Source: Streptomyces sp. HUAS YS2
GTDB lineage: Bacteria > Actinomycetota > Actinomycetes > Streptomycetales > Streptomycetaceae
DNA length: 64,000 nucleotides
Assembly: GCF_033343995.1 (NCBI RefSeq)
Contig: NZ_CP137573.1
Coordinates: 6,791,001 to 6,855,000 of the forward strand
Direction of reading: 5' to 3'
Of this stretch, positions 32,931-41,083 are shown piece after piece (the stretch's first letter is position 1; each line of letters opens with the position of its first letter). Below the pieces are notes generated by a model that was given only the letters and a program-made list of their open reading frames with translations, made no database searches and had not been told where the DNA came from. The position numbers and the translations under genes were made by a program.

Positions 32931-32944
32931 TTGGTCTTGACCAA
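32931..32944. promoter_or_regulatory. DasR-like (dre-type) palindrome before gntR gene
   Basis: TTGGTC-TT-GACCAA is a perfect inverted repeat with a two-base spacer. It resembles the dre consensus ACTGGTCTAGACCAGT bound by the HutC/GntR regulator DasR (12 of 16 positions over the longer window). It overlaps the -35 region of the promoter at 32937-32965, so a bound regulator would block transcription of the downstream GntR gene. Confidence 0.5.
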
Positions 32945-32965
32945 GGGGGTGTGCCGCCTTATGGT
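32937..32965 (+). promoter_or_regulatory. Promoter of the GntR regulator gene
   Basis: TTGACC (32937-32942) and TATGGT (32960-32965) are separated by 17 bases, a good match to the housekeeping sigma consensus. The predicted transcript has a leader of roughly 70 bases before the GTG at 33045. Confidence 0.55.
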
Positions 32966-33044
32966 CGCAGAGTTAGTGCAGGAACCTTTAATAAACAAGG
33001 GCGCGGAAAAGCCGCCGAGGACACGGCGATTGCGGAGGATCAGG

Positions 33045-33785
33045 GTGGGGACCACGCAGCTGGAATCGGTGCCGGAGCCGAAGTACTGGCACCTCAAGAC
33101 CGTGATCGGCGAGGCGCTGGACTCGGACTTCGCCGTCGGCGAGATCCTGCCGAACGAGCGCGAGCTCGCGGCCCGCTTCGGCGTCGCCCGCGCCACGCTC
33201 CGCCAGGCGCTCGAGCAGCTCGAGCTGGAGGGCCGGCTGCAGCGCCGCCGCGGGGTCGGCACCACCGTCGCCCCGCCGCGCATGGGCGTCGACGTCTCCA
33301 CCACCCAGCAGGCCTGGCCGGGCGCCGGCGAGGACGTCTGGCAGTCCGTCGACTGCGTCACCGCCACCCCGCCCGCCGCGGTCGCCCGGCTCCTTGAGGC
33401 CGAGCCCGACGAGCCCGTCCACGTGGTGCGCCGGCTGCGCGTGACGCAGGGCCAGGCCGTCGCCGCCGAGCTGCTGTACGTGCCGCTCGCCCGCGTCCCC
33501 GGTCAGCCCGCCGCCGACGCGCCCGCCGGTCCGGCCCGCGCCCGCGGCGTCCTGCGCGAGCTGCAGCGCCTGGTCCTCGACGGCCAGGACCGCTCCGTCG
33601 AACTGGGCTCCGCCCGCGCCGACGACGCCAAGGAGCTGGACCGCCTCCCCGGTGCCCCGGTCCTCGTCGTCACCACCCGCTACCTCTCCGAGGGCCGCAC
33701 GGCCGCGGTCTCGGTTGCCACCTACCGCGCGGACACCTGCAAGCTGACCTTCGGGGACTCGGGCGACCTGGTCATGGCCTCCTGA
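33045..33785 (+). CDS. GntR family (HutC-type) transcriptional regulator
   Basis: A 246-residue regulator with an N-terminal winged helix (YWHLKTVIGEALDSDFAVGEILPNERELAARFGVARATLRQALEQLELEGRLQRRRGVGT) and a C-terminal UTRA-like effector domain (about 95-240). HutC-type members sense sugar phosphates or metabolites; DasR and NagR are relatives. The GTG at 33045 is chosen because GGAGG lies six bases upstream; longer in-frame readings begin inside the dre-like operator. It is convergent with a ROK regulator, and the two may act on related carbohydrate genes elsewhere. Confidence 0.9.
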   Translation: MGTTQLESVPEPKYWHLKTVIGEALDSDFAVGEILPNERELAARFGVARATLRQALEQLELEGRLQRRRGVGTTVAPPRMGVDVSTTQQAWPGAGEDVWQSVDCVTATPPAAVARLLEAEPDEPVHVVRRLRVTQGQAVAAELLYVPLARVPGQPAADAPAGPARARGVLRELQRLVLDGQDRSVELGSARADDAKELDRLPGAPVLVVTTRYLSEGRTAAVSVATYRADTCKLTFGDSGDLVMAS

Positions 33786-33807
33786 CCTCCCGGCCCACCC
33801 GGAACAC

Positions 33808-33852
33808 ACGGAAGCGGCCCCGGCGTTCGTCGAACGCCGGGGCCGCTTCCGT
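33808..33852. terminator. Very strong bidirectional terminator
   Basis: A perfect 22-bp inverted repeat (33808-33829 with 33831-33852) lies between the convergent GntR and ROK genes. The very long stem and tiny loop make it an efficient terminator or RNA-end protector for both transcripts. Confidence 0.85.
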
Positions 33853-33858
33853 TCCGTC

Positions 33859-35016
33859 TCAGCGGCGCGACGTCACCGACCCGTCGACCGCGAACAGCTG
33901 CTCCTCGACATGGTCCAGCGCCAGTCGCAGCGCCCCGGTACCGACCGCAGCCTCGCCCAGCAGGGACAGCGCCACCCGTGGCGGGCGCAGGCAGAACCGG
34001 GCCAACTCCTCGCGCAGCGGCTGCAGTACGCCGTCCAGGCCGGCCGCCCAGCCGCCGACCACCACCAGTTCGGGGTCCAGGGCCAGCACCAAGGCGGCGA
34101 CGTCGTGCACCAGCCGCTGGATGAAGCGTTCCACCGCCGCTTCGGCCCGCGCGTCCCCGCCCCGCGCCAGCGCGAAGACCTCCGCCACCGCCTGCTCGTC
34201 GAGCGGGTGCAGCGGCTCGTCCGTCGTCGACAGCAGCGTCTCCGGGGCGACCTCGCGGCCCAGCAGGTGCAGCGCCCCGATCTCGCCCGCCGCGCCGCCG
34301 TAACCGCGGTGCAGCCGACCGCCGATCAGCGAGCCGGCGCCCGGGCTGAGCCCGGCGAGCACGAAGACGATGTCGTCGGAGTCGGTGGCGGCGCCCTTCC
34401 AGTGCTCGGCGACCGCCGCCGCGTTCGCGTCGTTCTCCACCAGGACGGGGCAGCGGAACGAGCGGCGCAGCCGCTCGCCCAGCGCGAGGCCCGTCCAGCC
34501 GGGCAGCGCCGTGCCGAGCCGGACCGTGCCGTCCGTCTCGACGATCCCGGGCGTGCCGACGCCGACCGCCCGCAGGTTGCTCCGGGCCACCCCGGCGCGC
34601 CGCAGCACGTCCGCGACGACGGCCCGGACCCGCTCCAGGCGTTCGTCCGCCGAGGCCGTCTCGGAGACCTCGCGCGCGCCGGCGCCGATGATCCGGCCGT
34701 CGAGGCCGGACAGCAGCGCGGCGACCCGGTGCGGTCCGATCTCGATGCCCAGCAGGTGCCCGGCCTCGGCGCGGAACCGGAACCGCCTGGCCGGCCGGCC
34801 CTGCCGACGCGTCTCGCCCTCCTCGGGTGCGGCCTCGACGACCAGACCGCCGGCGATCAGCCCCTCGGTCACGCCCTCGACCGTCGGCCGGGACAGACCG
34901 GTCACCCGGGTCAGGTCGGTGAGCGTGAGCGCGTCGGCGCCCCGCAGAGCATGGAGTACCACCGCGGAATTGATCCGCCGCAGCAGCGACGGGTCCCCGC
35001 CGGTCAGCCGCCCCAC
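33859..35016 (-). CDS. ROK family transcriptional regulator
   Basis: The 385-residue protein has an N-terminal winged helix (LLRRINSAVVLHALRGADALTLTDLTRVTGLSRPTVEGVTEGLI) followed by the ROK sugar-kinase-like fold (GIEIGPHRVAALLSGLDG, VGVGTPGIV, LVENDANAAAVAEHW, GAGSLIGGRLHRGYGGAAGEIG). The usual ROK zinc-binding cysteine cluster is not evident: the segment after GEIG reads ALHLLGREV, as in zinc-less ROK repressors. The start is GTG behind GGGAGGA. Such proteins repress carbohydrate uptake and use genes; no sugar gene is adjacent here. Confidence 0.88.
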   Translation of the reverse strand: MGRLTGGDPSLLRRINSAVVLHALRGADALTLTDLTRVTGLSRPTVEGVTEGLIAGGLVVEAAPEEGETRRQGRPARRFRFRAEAGHLLGIEIGPHRVAALLSGLDGRIIGAGAREVSETASADERLERVRAVVADVLRRAGVARSNLRAVGVGTPGIVETDGTVRLGTALPGWTGLALGERLRRSFRCPVLVENDANAAAVAEHWKGAATDSDDIVFVLAGLSPGAGSLIGGRLHRGYGGAAGEIGALHLLGREVAPETLLSTTDEPLHPLDEQAVAEVFALARGGDARAEAAVERFIQRLVHDVAALVLALDPELVVVGGWAAGLDGVLQPLREELARFCLRPPRVALSLLGEAAVGTGALRLALDHVEEQLFAVDGSVTSRR

Positions 35017-35138
35017 AGTGTGTCCTCCCAGCTCGCGCGCGTGTCTGCCGGATCGTACTCAATGGTTCCGGAGAACGGCGAGGCACGTGGACGTCTGACG
35101 GACCCTCGGCTGTCAGAGCGGTTCGCTTTACTGGATCC

Positions 35139-35576
35139 ATGACGGCCGCCCGGCACCTCGCCACCCTCGACCTGCTGCGCACGCGTGCCTTCCCCGACCG
35201 ACGCGGACGATCGGACGTGGGCGAGAGCGGTCCCGGTTTCCACGTCGCGGAGTTAAGCACCAGCGACGACTTCCGGGACGACGACGGATCGTGCCGGGAG
35301 GATGTCGAGGAGCAGTGGGAGGCCGAACGGGAGGGACTGGCCCTGCTCCTCACCGTGCGTTGGGGAGAACCGCAGGTCTTCAGCCTGGACTCGTTGCTCA
35401 CCCGGGGCTTCGCGGGCGAGCACATACCCGACCCCTGGGACCTGCTGTGCAACGCGGTGCCGGACGTCCACCTCTGGCGCGTCGACGGCCGCTGGATCGT
35501 GCTCGGGGTCGCGTACGGGGACAAGGAGATGCCGCTCCGGCTCGTGGCCGCGGTCACCACCGTCGACCCGCCCTGA
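35139..35576 (+). CDS. Hypothetical protein, 145 aa
   Basis: I do not recognise this protein. It is soluble and acidic in its first half (DDFRDDDGSCREDVEEQWEAEREG), then shows alternating beta-like segments (LALLLTVRWGEPQVFSL, VHLWRVDGRWIVLGVAYGDKEMPLRLVAAV). No catalytic motif, signal or membrane helix is seen. It sits between the divergent ROK gene and the convergent Mug-type glycosylase. Codon use looks normal for the genome, so the frame is probably real. Confidence 0.65.
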   Translation: MTAARHLATLDLLRTRAFPDRRGRSDVGESGPGFHVAELSTSDDFRDDDGSCREDVEEQWEAEREGLALLLTVRWGEPQVFSLDSLLTRGFAGEHIPDPWDLLCNAVPDVHLWRVDGRWIVLGVAYGDKEMPLRLVAAVTTVDPP

Positions 35577-35582
35577 CGCCGC

Positions 35583-36131
35583 TCAGTCCTCCGCCGCGGC
35601 GGCCCGCAGCCGTCCGTACTCCTCCGCCATGGCCGCGGCGGTCCAGTGCGCGTTGAGCCCGCTGGGGTTGGGCAGCGCCCAGATCCGCGTCCCGCCGATC
35701 ATCCGCTCCTGCCGGCCGATGCGGGCCTTGGGCTCCGAGAAGGCCGCCCGGTACGCGGTCACGCCGACGACGGCCAGCCAGCGCGGGCGCAGCCGCTCGA
35801 CCTTCTCGGCCAGGATCCGGCCGCCCTCGCGGTACTCCTCGGCGGTCAGTTCGTCGGCCCGCGCGGTCGCCCGCGCCACCACGTTCGTGATGCCGAGCCC
35901 GTACGACAGCAGCTCCCGCTGCTCCTCGGGCAGCATCAGGCGCGGAGTGAACCCCGACAGGTGCAGGACCGGCCAGAACCGGTTCCCGGGCCGGGCGAAG
36001 TGGTGCCCGGTCGCGGCTGTCAGCAGTCCGGGGTTGATGCCGCAGAAGAGCACGGACAGGCCGCCCGCGACCACGTCGGGGACGACGTTGTCGCGGGCGG
36101 CCTGAAGCTGCTCCGGGGTGAACCGGGTCAG
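35583..36131 (-). CDS. mug: G/U mismatch-specific DNA glycosylase (Mug/TDG-like), likely CTG start
   Basis: The protein matches the Mug/TDG branch of uracil-DNA glycosylases. The active-site motif LFCGINPG carries the catalytic Asn, and the second motif NPSGLNAHW lies near the C-terminus. It removes uracil or thymine opposite guanine and repairs deaminated cytosines. The first conventional start in frame, GTG at 36074, would drop the family-like segment TPEQLQAARDNVVPDV. No ATG, GTG or TTG precedes that segment, but a CTG at 36131 overlaps the purB stop as CTGA and has GGAG seven bases upstream. I therefore annotate 182 residues from CTG; the 163-residue GTG form is the alternative. It is coupled to purB. 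Confidence 0.82.
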   Translation of the reverse strand: MTRFTPEQLQAARDNVVPDVVAGGLSVLFCGINPGLLTAATGHHFARPGNRFWPVLHLSGFTPRLMLPEEQRELLSYGLGITNVVARATARADELTAEEYREGGRILAEKVERLRPRWLAVVGVTAYRAAFSEPKARIGRQERMIGGTRIWALPNPSGLNAHWTAAAMAEEYGRLRAAAAED

Positions 36132-37570
36132 AGGATCGCTCCGGGGGTGTAGCCGGCGGCCTCCGGGTGCTGCTTGACGATCTCCTCGATGCGGGAGACC
36201 ACGGCGGCGACCTGGCCGGCGGCGGCGCCGGTGAAGGAGAGCTTGTCCGCCATCAGGGCGTCGAGCTGCGCCCGGTCCAGCGGGATGCGCTCGTCGGCGG
36301 CCAGCTTGTCGAGCAGCTCGTTGCGCTCGGCGCCCTGCTCGCGCATGGCGAGGGCGGAGGCGACGGCGTTCTCCTTGATCGCCTCGTGGGCGACCTCACG
36401 GCCGACGCCCGCGCGGACCGCGCCCATGAGGACCTTGGTCGTGGCGAGGAACGGCAGGTAGCGGTCGAGCTCGCGGGCGACGACGGCCGGGAAGGCCCCG
36501 AACTCGTCGAGCACGGTGAGGAAGGTCTCCAGCAGACCGTCGAGCGCGAAGAACGCGTCCGGCAGTGCCACCCGGCGGACCACCGAGCAGGACACGTCGC
36601 CCTCGTTCCACTGGTCGCCCGCCAGCTCGCCGGCCATCGACGCGTAGCCGCGCAGGATGACCATCAGGCCGTTGACGCGCTCGCAGGAGCGGGTGTTCAT
36701 CTTGTGCGGCATCGCGGACGAGCCGACCTGGCCGGGCTTGAAGCCCTCGGTGACCAGCTCGTGACCGGCCATCAGGCGGATCGTCTTCGCGACCGAGGAC
36801 GGCGCGGCGGCCAGCTGCACCAGCGCGCTGACCACGTCGTAGTCGAGCGAGCGGGGGTAGACCTGGCCGACCGAGGTGAAGGCGTGCGCGAAGCCGAGGT
36901 GGCCGGCGATGCGCTGCTCGAGGTCGGCGAGCTTGTCGGCGTCGCCGCCGAGCAGGTCGAGCATGTCCTGGGCGGTACCGACCGGGCCCTTGATGCCGCG
37001 CAGCGGGTAGCGGCCGAGGAGGTCCTCCAGGCGGCCGTACGCGACGAGCAGCTCGTCCGCGGCGGTGGCGAAGCGCTTGCCGAGGGTGGTGGCCTGGGCG
37101 GCGACGTTGTGCGAGCGGCCGGCCATGACCAGCTCCGCGTACTCGCCGGACAGCTTGCCGAGGCGGGCGAGGACGGCGACCGTGCGGTCCCGCATCAGCT
37201 CCAGGGAGAGCCGGATCTGCAGCTGCTCGACGTTCTCGGTGAGGTCGCGCGAGGTCATGCCCTTGTGGACGTGCTCGTGGCCGGCGAGGGCGTTGAACTC
37301 CTCGATGCGGGCCTTCACGTCGTGCCGGGTGACCTTCTCGCGCTCGGCGATCGAGCCGAGGTCGACCTGGTCGAGGACGCGCTCGTAGTCGGCGAGGGCC
37401 TCGTCCGGCACCTCGATCCCGAGGTCCTTCTGGGCGCGCAGCACCGCGAGCCACAGCCGGCGCTCCAGCTTCACCTTGTGCTCGGGGGACCAGAGGACGG
37501 CGAGCTCCGCGGAGGCGTAGCGGCCGGCCAGGACATTGGGGATACGGGGCTTCGCAGTCACAGCAGTCAC
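36128..37570 (-). CDS. purB: Adenylosuccinate lyase
   Basis: The 480-residue protein carries the fumarase/aspartase superfamily signature GSSAMPHKMNTRSCERV (about 278-294). The catalytic His region EHVHKGMTSRDL and the AGRSHNVAAQATTLGKR segment are also present. It catalyses two steps, in de novo IMP synthesis (SAICAR to AICAR) and in AMP formation from adenylosuccinate. The start is GTG; a second GTG three codons later is also possible. The Mug-type gene overlaps its stop, forming a two-gene unit. Confidence 0.95.
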   Translation of the reverse strand: MTAVTAKPRIPNVLAGRYASAELAVLWSPEHKVKLERRLWLAVLRAQKDLGIEVPDEALADYERVLDQVDLGSIAEREKVTRHDVKARIEEFNALAGHEHVHKGMTSRDLTENVEQLQIRLSLELMRDRTVAVLARLGKLSGEYAELVMAGRSHNVAAQATTLGKRFATAADELLVAYGRLEDLLGRYPLRGIKGPVGTAQDMLDLLGGDADKLADLEQRIAGHLGFAHAFTSVGQVYPRSLDYDVVSALVQLAAAPSSVAKTIRLMAGHELVTEGFKPGQVGSSAMPHKMNTRSCERVNGLMVILRGYASMAGELAGDQWNEGDVSCSVVRRVALPDAFFALDGLLETFLTVLDEFGAFPAVVARELDRYLPFLATTKVLMGAVRAGVGREVAHEAIKENAVASALAMREQGAERNELLDKLAADERIPLDRAQLDALMADKLSFTGAAAGQVAAVVSRIEEIVKQHPEAAGYTPGAIL

Positions 37571-37672
37571 GTGTCCAGATTCTACTGGCGGTTTCTGCAG
37601 GCCAGCGCCATGGCCCGGTTGGGAGCTTGCTACGAGACGCCCGTCACGTCCGCCGGTCCGGGCGGGCCCGGG

Positions 37673-38452
37673 TCAGAAGGCGGGCGGCTCGTACGGCAGC
37701 AGCTCCGGCCGCTTGGCCGGCAGGCCGTCGCCCGAGGAGCGGCCGGTCAGCCGGCGTGCGACCCACGGCCCGAGGTGCTCCCTCGCGAACCGTGCGTCTC
37801 CGATCCGCCGGGCTGCCCAGCCGGGCCGGACGGCCGGCGGCAGCACCGCGCGCCAGTCCTCCTCGGCCGGCAGGCCCAGCGTCTGCCACACGGCTTCCGC
37901 CACCCGGCGGTGCCCCTCGTCGGTGAGGTGCAGCCGGTCCACGTCCCACATCCGCTGGTCGCCGAGGGCCGGGGCCCCGTACAGGTCGACCACGGTCGCG
38001 CCGTGCCGGGCGGCCAGCTCGTCGACGTGGGCGAACAGCTCCTCCATCCGGGGGCGGAAGCGCTCCATGACCGGGCCGTTCCGGCCCGGGCTGCGCATCA
38101 GCACCAGATGCCCGCAGGACGGCGCCAGCTTCTCGACCGCCTCGGTGAGCAGCCCGCGCACCCTGCCCATGTCGCACTTCGGCCGCAGGGTGTCGTTGAG
38201 GCCGCCGACGAGCGTGACCACGTCCGCCTTCATCGCGGCGGCCGCGTCCACCTGCTCGTCGACGATCTGTCCGATCAGCTTGCCGCGCACGGCGAGGTTC
38301 GCGTAGCGGAAGCCGGGGGTGCGGGCCGCGAGCCGGGCGGCCAAGAGGTCGGCCCAGCCCCGGTACGTCCCGTCGGGCAGAAGGTCCGACATGCCCTCGG
38401 TGAAGCTGTCGCCCACCGCGACGAGACTGGTGTAGTTGGCATTCATCTCCAT
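37673..38452 (-). CDS. SGNH/GDSL hydrolase
   Basis: A 259-residue cytosolic SGNH hydrolase. Block I is AVGDSFTEGM (Ser about 16), block II glycine in NLAVRGKLIG, block III LVGGLNDTL and block V DRLHLTDEGH with the Asp/His pair. It is probably an esterase or lipase of unknown substrate. The first ATG (MEMNAN) lies nine bases after a TATGAT -10 box, so a leaderless transcript is likely; a second ATG two codons later has only GGAG touching it. A 16-bp palindrome covers the -10 box. Confidence 0.88.
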   Translation of the reverse strand: MEMNANYTSLVAVGDSFTEGMSDLLPDGTYRGWADLLAARLAARTPGFRYANLAVRGKLIGQIVDEQVDAAAAMKADVVTLVGGLNDTLRPKCDMGRVRGLLTEAVEKLAPSCGHLVLMRSPGRNGPVMERFRPRMEELFAHVDELAARHGATVVDLYGAPALGDQRMWDVDRLHLTDEGHRRVAEAVWQTLGLPAEEDWRAVLPPAVRPGWAARRIGDARFAREHLGPWVARRLTGRSSGDGLPAKRPELLPYEPPAF

Positions 38453-38461
38453 GGCGGAGCG

Positions 38462-38479
38462 ATCATACCGCGCGGTATG
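38462..38479 (-). promoter_or_regulatory. -10 box overlapped by a 16-bp perfect palindrome
   Basis: CATACCGCGCGGTATG (38464-38479) is perfectly symmetric. Its promoter-proximal arm overlaps TATGAT (minus strand, 38462-38467), the likely -10 box of the SGNH hydrolase gene. A repressor, probably TetR-type by the look of the site, would block this promoter; the gene for it is not adjacent. Confidence 0.5.
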
Positions 38480-38545
38480 GGCGGGTCGGTCCGTGCGGTG
38501 CGCGCGGGTGGATCCGTCGCCGGCCCGCGCACACCGCCTCCGGGG

Positions 38546-39565
38546 CTACGGCGCGAGCGGCCGGCCCACCAGCTCCCGCAGCACGTCCTCCATGGTGACG
38601 AGACCGGCCAGCTTGCCGTCCTCGTCGAGGACCGCCGCCAGGTGCGTGCGGCTGCGCCGCATCGCAGTCAGGACGTCGTCCAGCGGGGTCGCCGCCCGCA
38701 CCCGGGCGATCGGCCGCATCGCCTGCACCGGGAACGGCAGGTCGCGCGGCGTGATGTCCAGGGCGTCCTTCACATGCAGGTAGCCGAGGATCTGCCGCCC
38801 CGCGTCGACGACCGGGAAGCGGGAGAAGCCCGAGTCGGCCGACAGGGCCTCCAGCTCCTCCGGGGTCGTGCCGACCCGCGCGTACACCACGCGCTCCACC
38901 GGCATCACCACGTCGCGCACCGGGCGGCGCCCCAGCTCCAGCGCGTCGTGCAGCCGCTCGGCCGCCCGGTCGTCCAGCAGCCCGGCGTCCCCGGCGTCCG
39001 TGACCAGACGCGCGAGTTCGTCGTCCGAGAACGTGGCCGAGACCTCGTTCTTCGTCTCGACCCGCAGCAGCTTCAGCAGCCCGTTGGCGAAGGCGTTGAT
39101 CGCGAAGATCACCGGTCGCAGCGCCCGGGCCAGCGTCACCAGCGGCGGGCCGAGGGCGAGCGCCGTGCGCGTCGGCTCGGCCAGCGCGATGTTCTTCGGC
39201 ACCATCTCGCCGAGCAGCATGTGCAGGTACGTCGCCAGGGCCAGCGCGATCGCGAACGAGATCGTGGCGGCCACGCCGTGCGGCACGCCGATCGCGTCGA
39301 ACACCGGCTCCAGCAGATGCTCGATGGCCGGCTCGGCGACGATGCCGAGCACCAGGGTGCACAGCGTGATGCCGAGCTGGGCCGCGGCGAGCATCGCCGA
39401 GACGTGCTCCAGGCCCCACACGACGCTGCGCGCCCGCCGGTTCCCGGCCTCCGCGAGCGGCTCGACCTGGCTGCGGCGCACGGAGATCAGCGCGAACTCC
39501 GCGCCGACGAAGAAGGCGTTCACGACCAGCGTCAGCAGGCCGATCAGCAACTGGATCGCGATCAT
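38546..39565 (-). CDS. CNNM/CBS domain transporter-like protein (short paralogue)
   Basis: The 339-residue protein has an N-terminal CNNM transmembrane domain (DUF21, three to four helices; FFVGAEFALISVRRS, GITLCTLVLGIVAEP, MLLGEMVPKNIALAEP) and a CBS pair (about 205-325; VMPVERVVYARV, FSRFPVVDAGRQILGYLHVKD). It lacks the C-terminal CorC_HlyC domain found in the longer neighbour. Family members are linked to Mg2+ or Co2+ efflux or sensing. Its ATG overlaps the stop of the upstream paralogue by four bases, so the two are co-translated and may form a heterodimer. Confidence 0.9.
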   Translation of the reverse strand: MIAIQLLIGLLTLVVNAFFVGAEFALISVRRSQVEPLAEAGNRRARSVVWGLEHVSAMLAAAQLGITLCTLVLGIVAEPAIEHLLEPVFDAIGVPHGVAATISFAIALALATYLHMLLGEMVPKNIALAEPTRTALALGPPLVTLARALRPVIFAINAFANGLLKLLRVETKNEVSATFSDDELARLVTDAGDAGLLDDRAAERLHDALELGRRPVRDVVMPVERVVYARVGTTPEELEALSADSGFSRFPVVDAGRQILGYLHVKDALDITPRDLPFPVQAMRPIARVRAATPLDDVLTAMRRSRTHLAAVLDEDGKLAGLVTMEDVLRELVGRPLAP

Positions 39566-40905
39566 CGGCCCGCCTCCCCGGTCTCGTGCTCCGCTTCCGA
39601 GGACAGCGGCGCGTGCATCAGCACCCGCGCCGCCCGCCGACCGGAGGCGTCCACGACATCCAGCCGCCAGCCGACCAGCTCGACGCTGTCGCCGACCTCG
39701 GGGATGCGCCCCAGGTCGGTCGCCAGCACGCCGGCCAGCGTCTCGTACGGTCCGTCCGGGACGCGCATGCCGATGGCCTCCAGCTGGTCCGTACGGGCCG
39801 CGCCGTCCGCCGACCAGAGCTCGCGTCCGTCCGCGTCCGTGCCGGCCCGGGCGAGGTCCGGGGTCTCGTGCGGGTCGTGCTCGTCGCGCACCTCGCCGAC
39901 GACCTCCTCGACGATGTCCTCGAGCGTCACCACGCCCGCCGTGCCGCCGTACTCGTCGATGACGACCGCCATCGTCCGCTTGCCGGACAGCCGGTCGAGG
40001 AGCCGGTCCACGGTCAGCGTCTCGGGCACCAGCAGCGGCTCGCGCACGATGTCGCCGACGCGCCTGCGGCGCCGCTCGTCGGCCGGTATGGCCAGTACGT
40101 CCTTGATGTGGGCGATGCCGACGACGGAGTCGAGGTTGCCCCGGTAGACCGGGAAGCGGGACAGGCCGGTGGCGCGGGTCGCGTTGGCGACGTCCTCGGC
40201 CGTGGCCTGCACGTCGAGGGCGGTGACCTGGACCCGAGGCGTCATCACGTTCTCCGCCGTCAGCTCCGCCAGGTTCAGCGTCCGGACGAACAGCTCGGCC
40301 GTGTCCGCCTCCAGTGCGCCCTCCTTCGCGGAGTGCCGGGCCAGCGCCACCAGCTCCTTGGGCGAGCGGGCCGAGGCCAGCTCCTCCGTCGGCTCCATGC
40401 CGAGGCGGCGCAGGATCCGGTTCGCGGTGTTGTTGAGGTGGCTGATCAGCGGCTTGAACGCGGCGGTGAAGATCCGCTGCGGGGTGGCCACCACCTTGGC
40501 GACGGCCAGCGGCGTGGAGATCGCCCAGTTCTTCGGGACCAGCTCACCGACGACCATCAGGACGACGGTCGACAGGGCCGTGCCGAGGACCAGCGCCACC
40601 GACGAGGCGGTGGTCTCGGACAGGCCCATCGCCTCGAACGGCCCGCTCAGCAGCGCGGCGATCGACGGCTCGGCGAGCATGCCGACGATCAGGTTGGTCA
40701 CGGTGATGCCGAGCTGTGCGCCGGAGAGCTGGAAGGTGAGCGACCGGACGGCCTTGAGCGCGCCGGAGGCCCCCCGCTCACCCCGCTCGGCGGCCCGCTC
40801 GAGTTCGGAGCGCTCGACCGTGGTCAGGGAGAACTCGGCCGCGACGAAGGCGCCGCACGCCAACGCGAGCAGGAGCGCCACCACGAGCAGAAGCACTTCG
40901 GTCAT
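39562..40905 (-). CDS. CNNM/CBS/CorC_HlyC transporter-like protein
   Basis: A 447-residue hemolysin C/CorC-type protein: CNNM domain (about 1-195; FVAAEFSLTTVERSELERA, GITVTNLIVGMLAEP, VGELVPKNWAIS), CBS pair (about 215-335; NVMTPRVQVTALD, DEYGGTAGVVTLEDIVEEVVGEVRDEHD) and a C-terminal CorC_HlyC domain (about 350-435). It is thought to act in Mg2+ homeostasis or membrane integrity. GGAGGTGAACCG provides a strong ribosome binding site. It is the first gene of a two-gene operon with the shorter paralogue. Confidence 0.9.
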   Translation of the reverse strand: MTEVLLLVVALLLALACGAFVAAEFSLTTVERSELERAAERGERGASGALKAVRSLTFQLSGAQLGITVTNLIVGMLAEPSIAALLSGPFEAMGLSETTASSVALVLGTALSTVVLMVVGELVPKNWAISTPLAVAKVVATPQRIFTAAFKPLISHLNNTANRILRRLGMEPTEELASARSPKELVALARHSAKEGALEADTAELFVRTLNLAELTAENVMTPRVQVTALDVQATAEDVANATRATGLSRFPVYRGNLDSVVGIAHIKDVLAIPADERRRRRVGDIVREPLLVPETLTVDRLLDRLSGKRTMAVVIDEYGGTAGVVTLEDIVEEVVGEVRDEHDPHETPDLARAGTDADGRELWSADGAARTDQLEAIGMRVPDGPYETLAGVLATDLGRIPEVGDSVELVGWRLDVVDASGRRAARVLMHAPLSSEAEHETGEAGR

Positions 40906-41083
40906 CGGTTCACCTCCGTCCCATGATCGGCCAGGGGGAGGGGGATCGCTCGATGTCGGCTACTGGGAGGCTCGCCCATGGACGGACGCTCACACCTTTC
41001 GGTCGTCGGATCGCGGACGCGGTCGCGCCCGGCGGGGAAGTCACCATGGTAAAGGACGGGCAAAGCGGGGTGGTCGGGCGCCG

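Noticed and set aside
36167..40147. Open frame of 1326 codons on the plus strand
   Set aside because: It runs antisense through purB, the SGNH gene and the CNNM genes; its translation is low-complexity and it crosses real intergenic regions.
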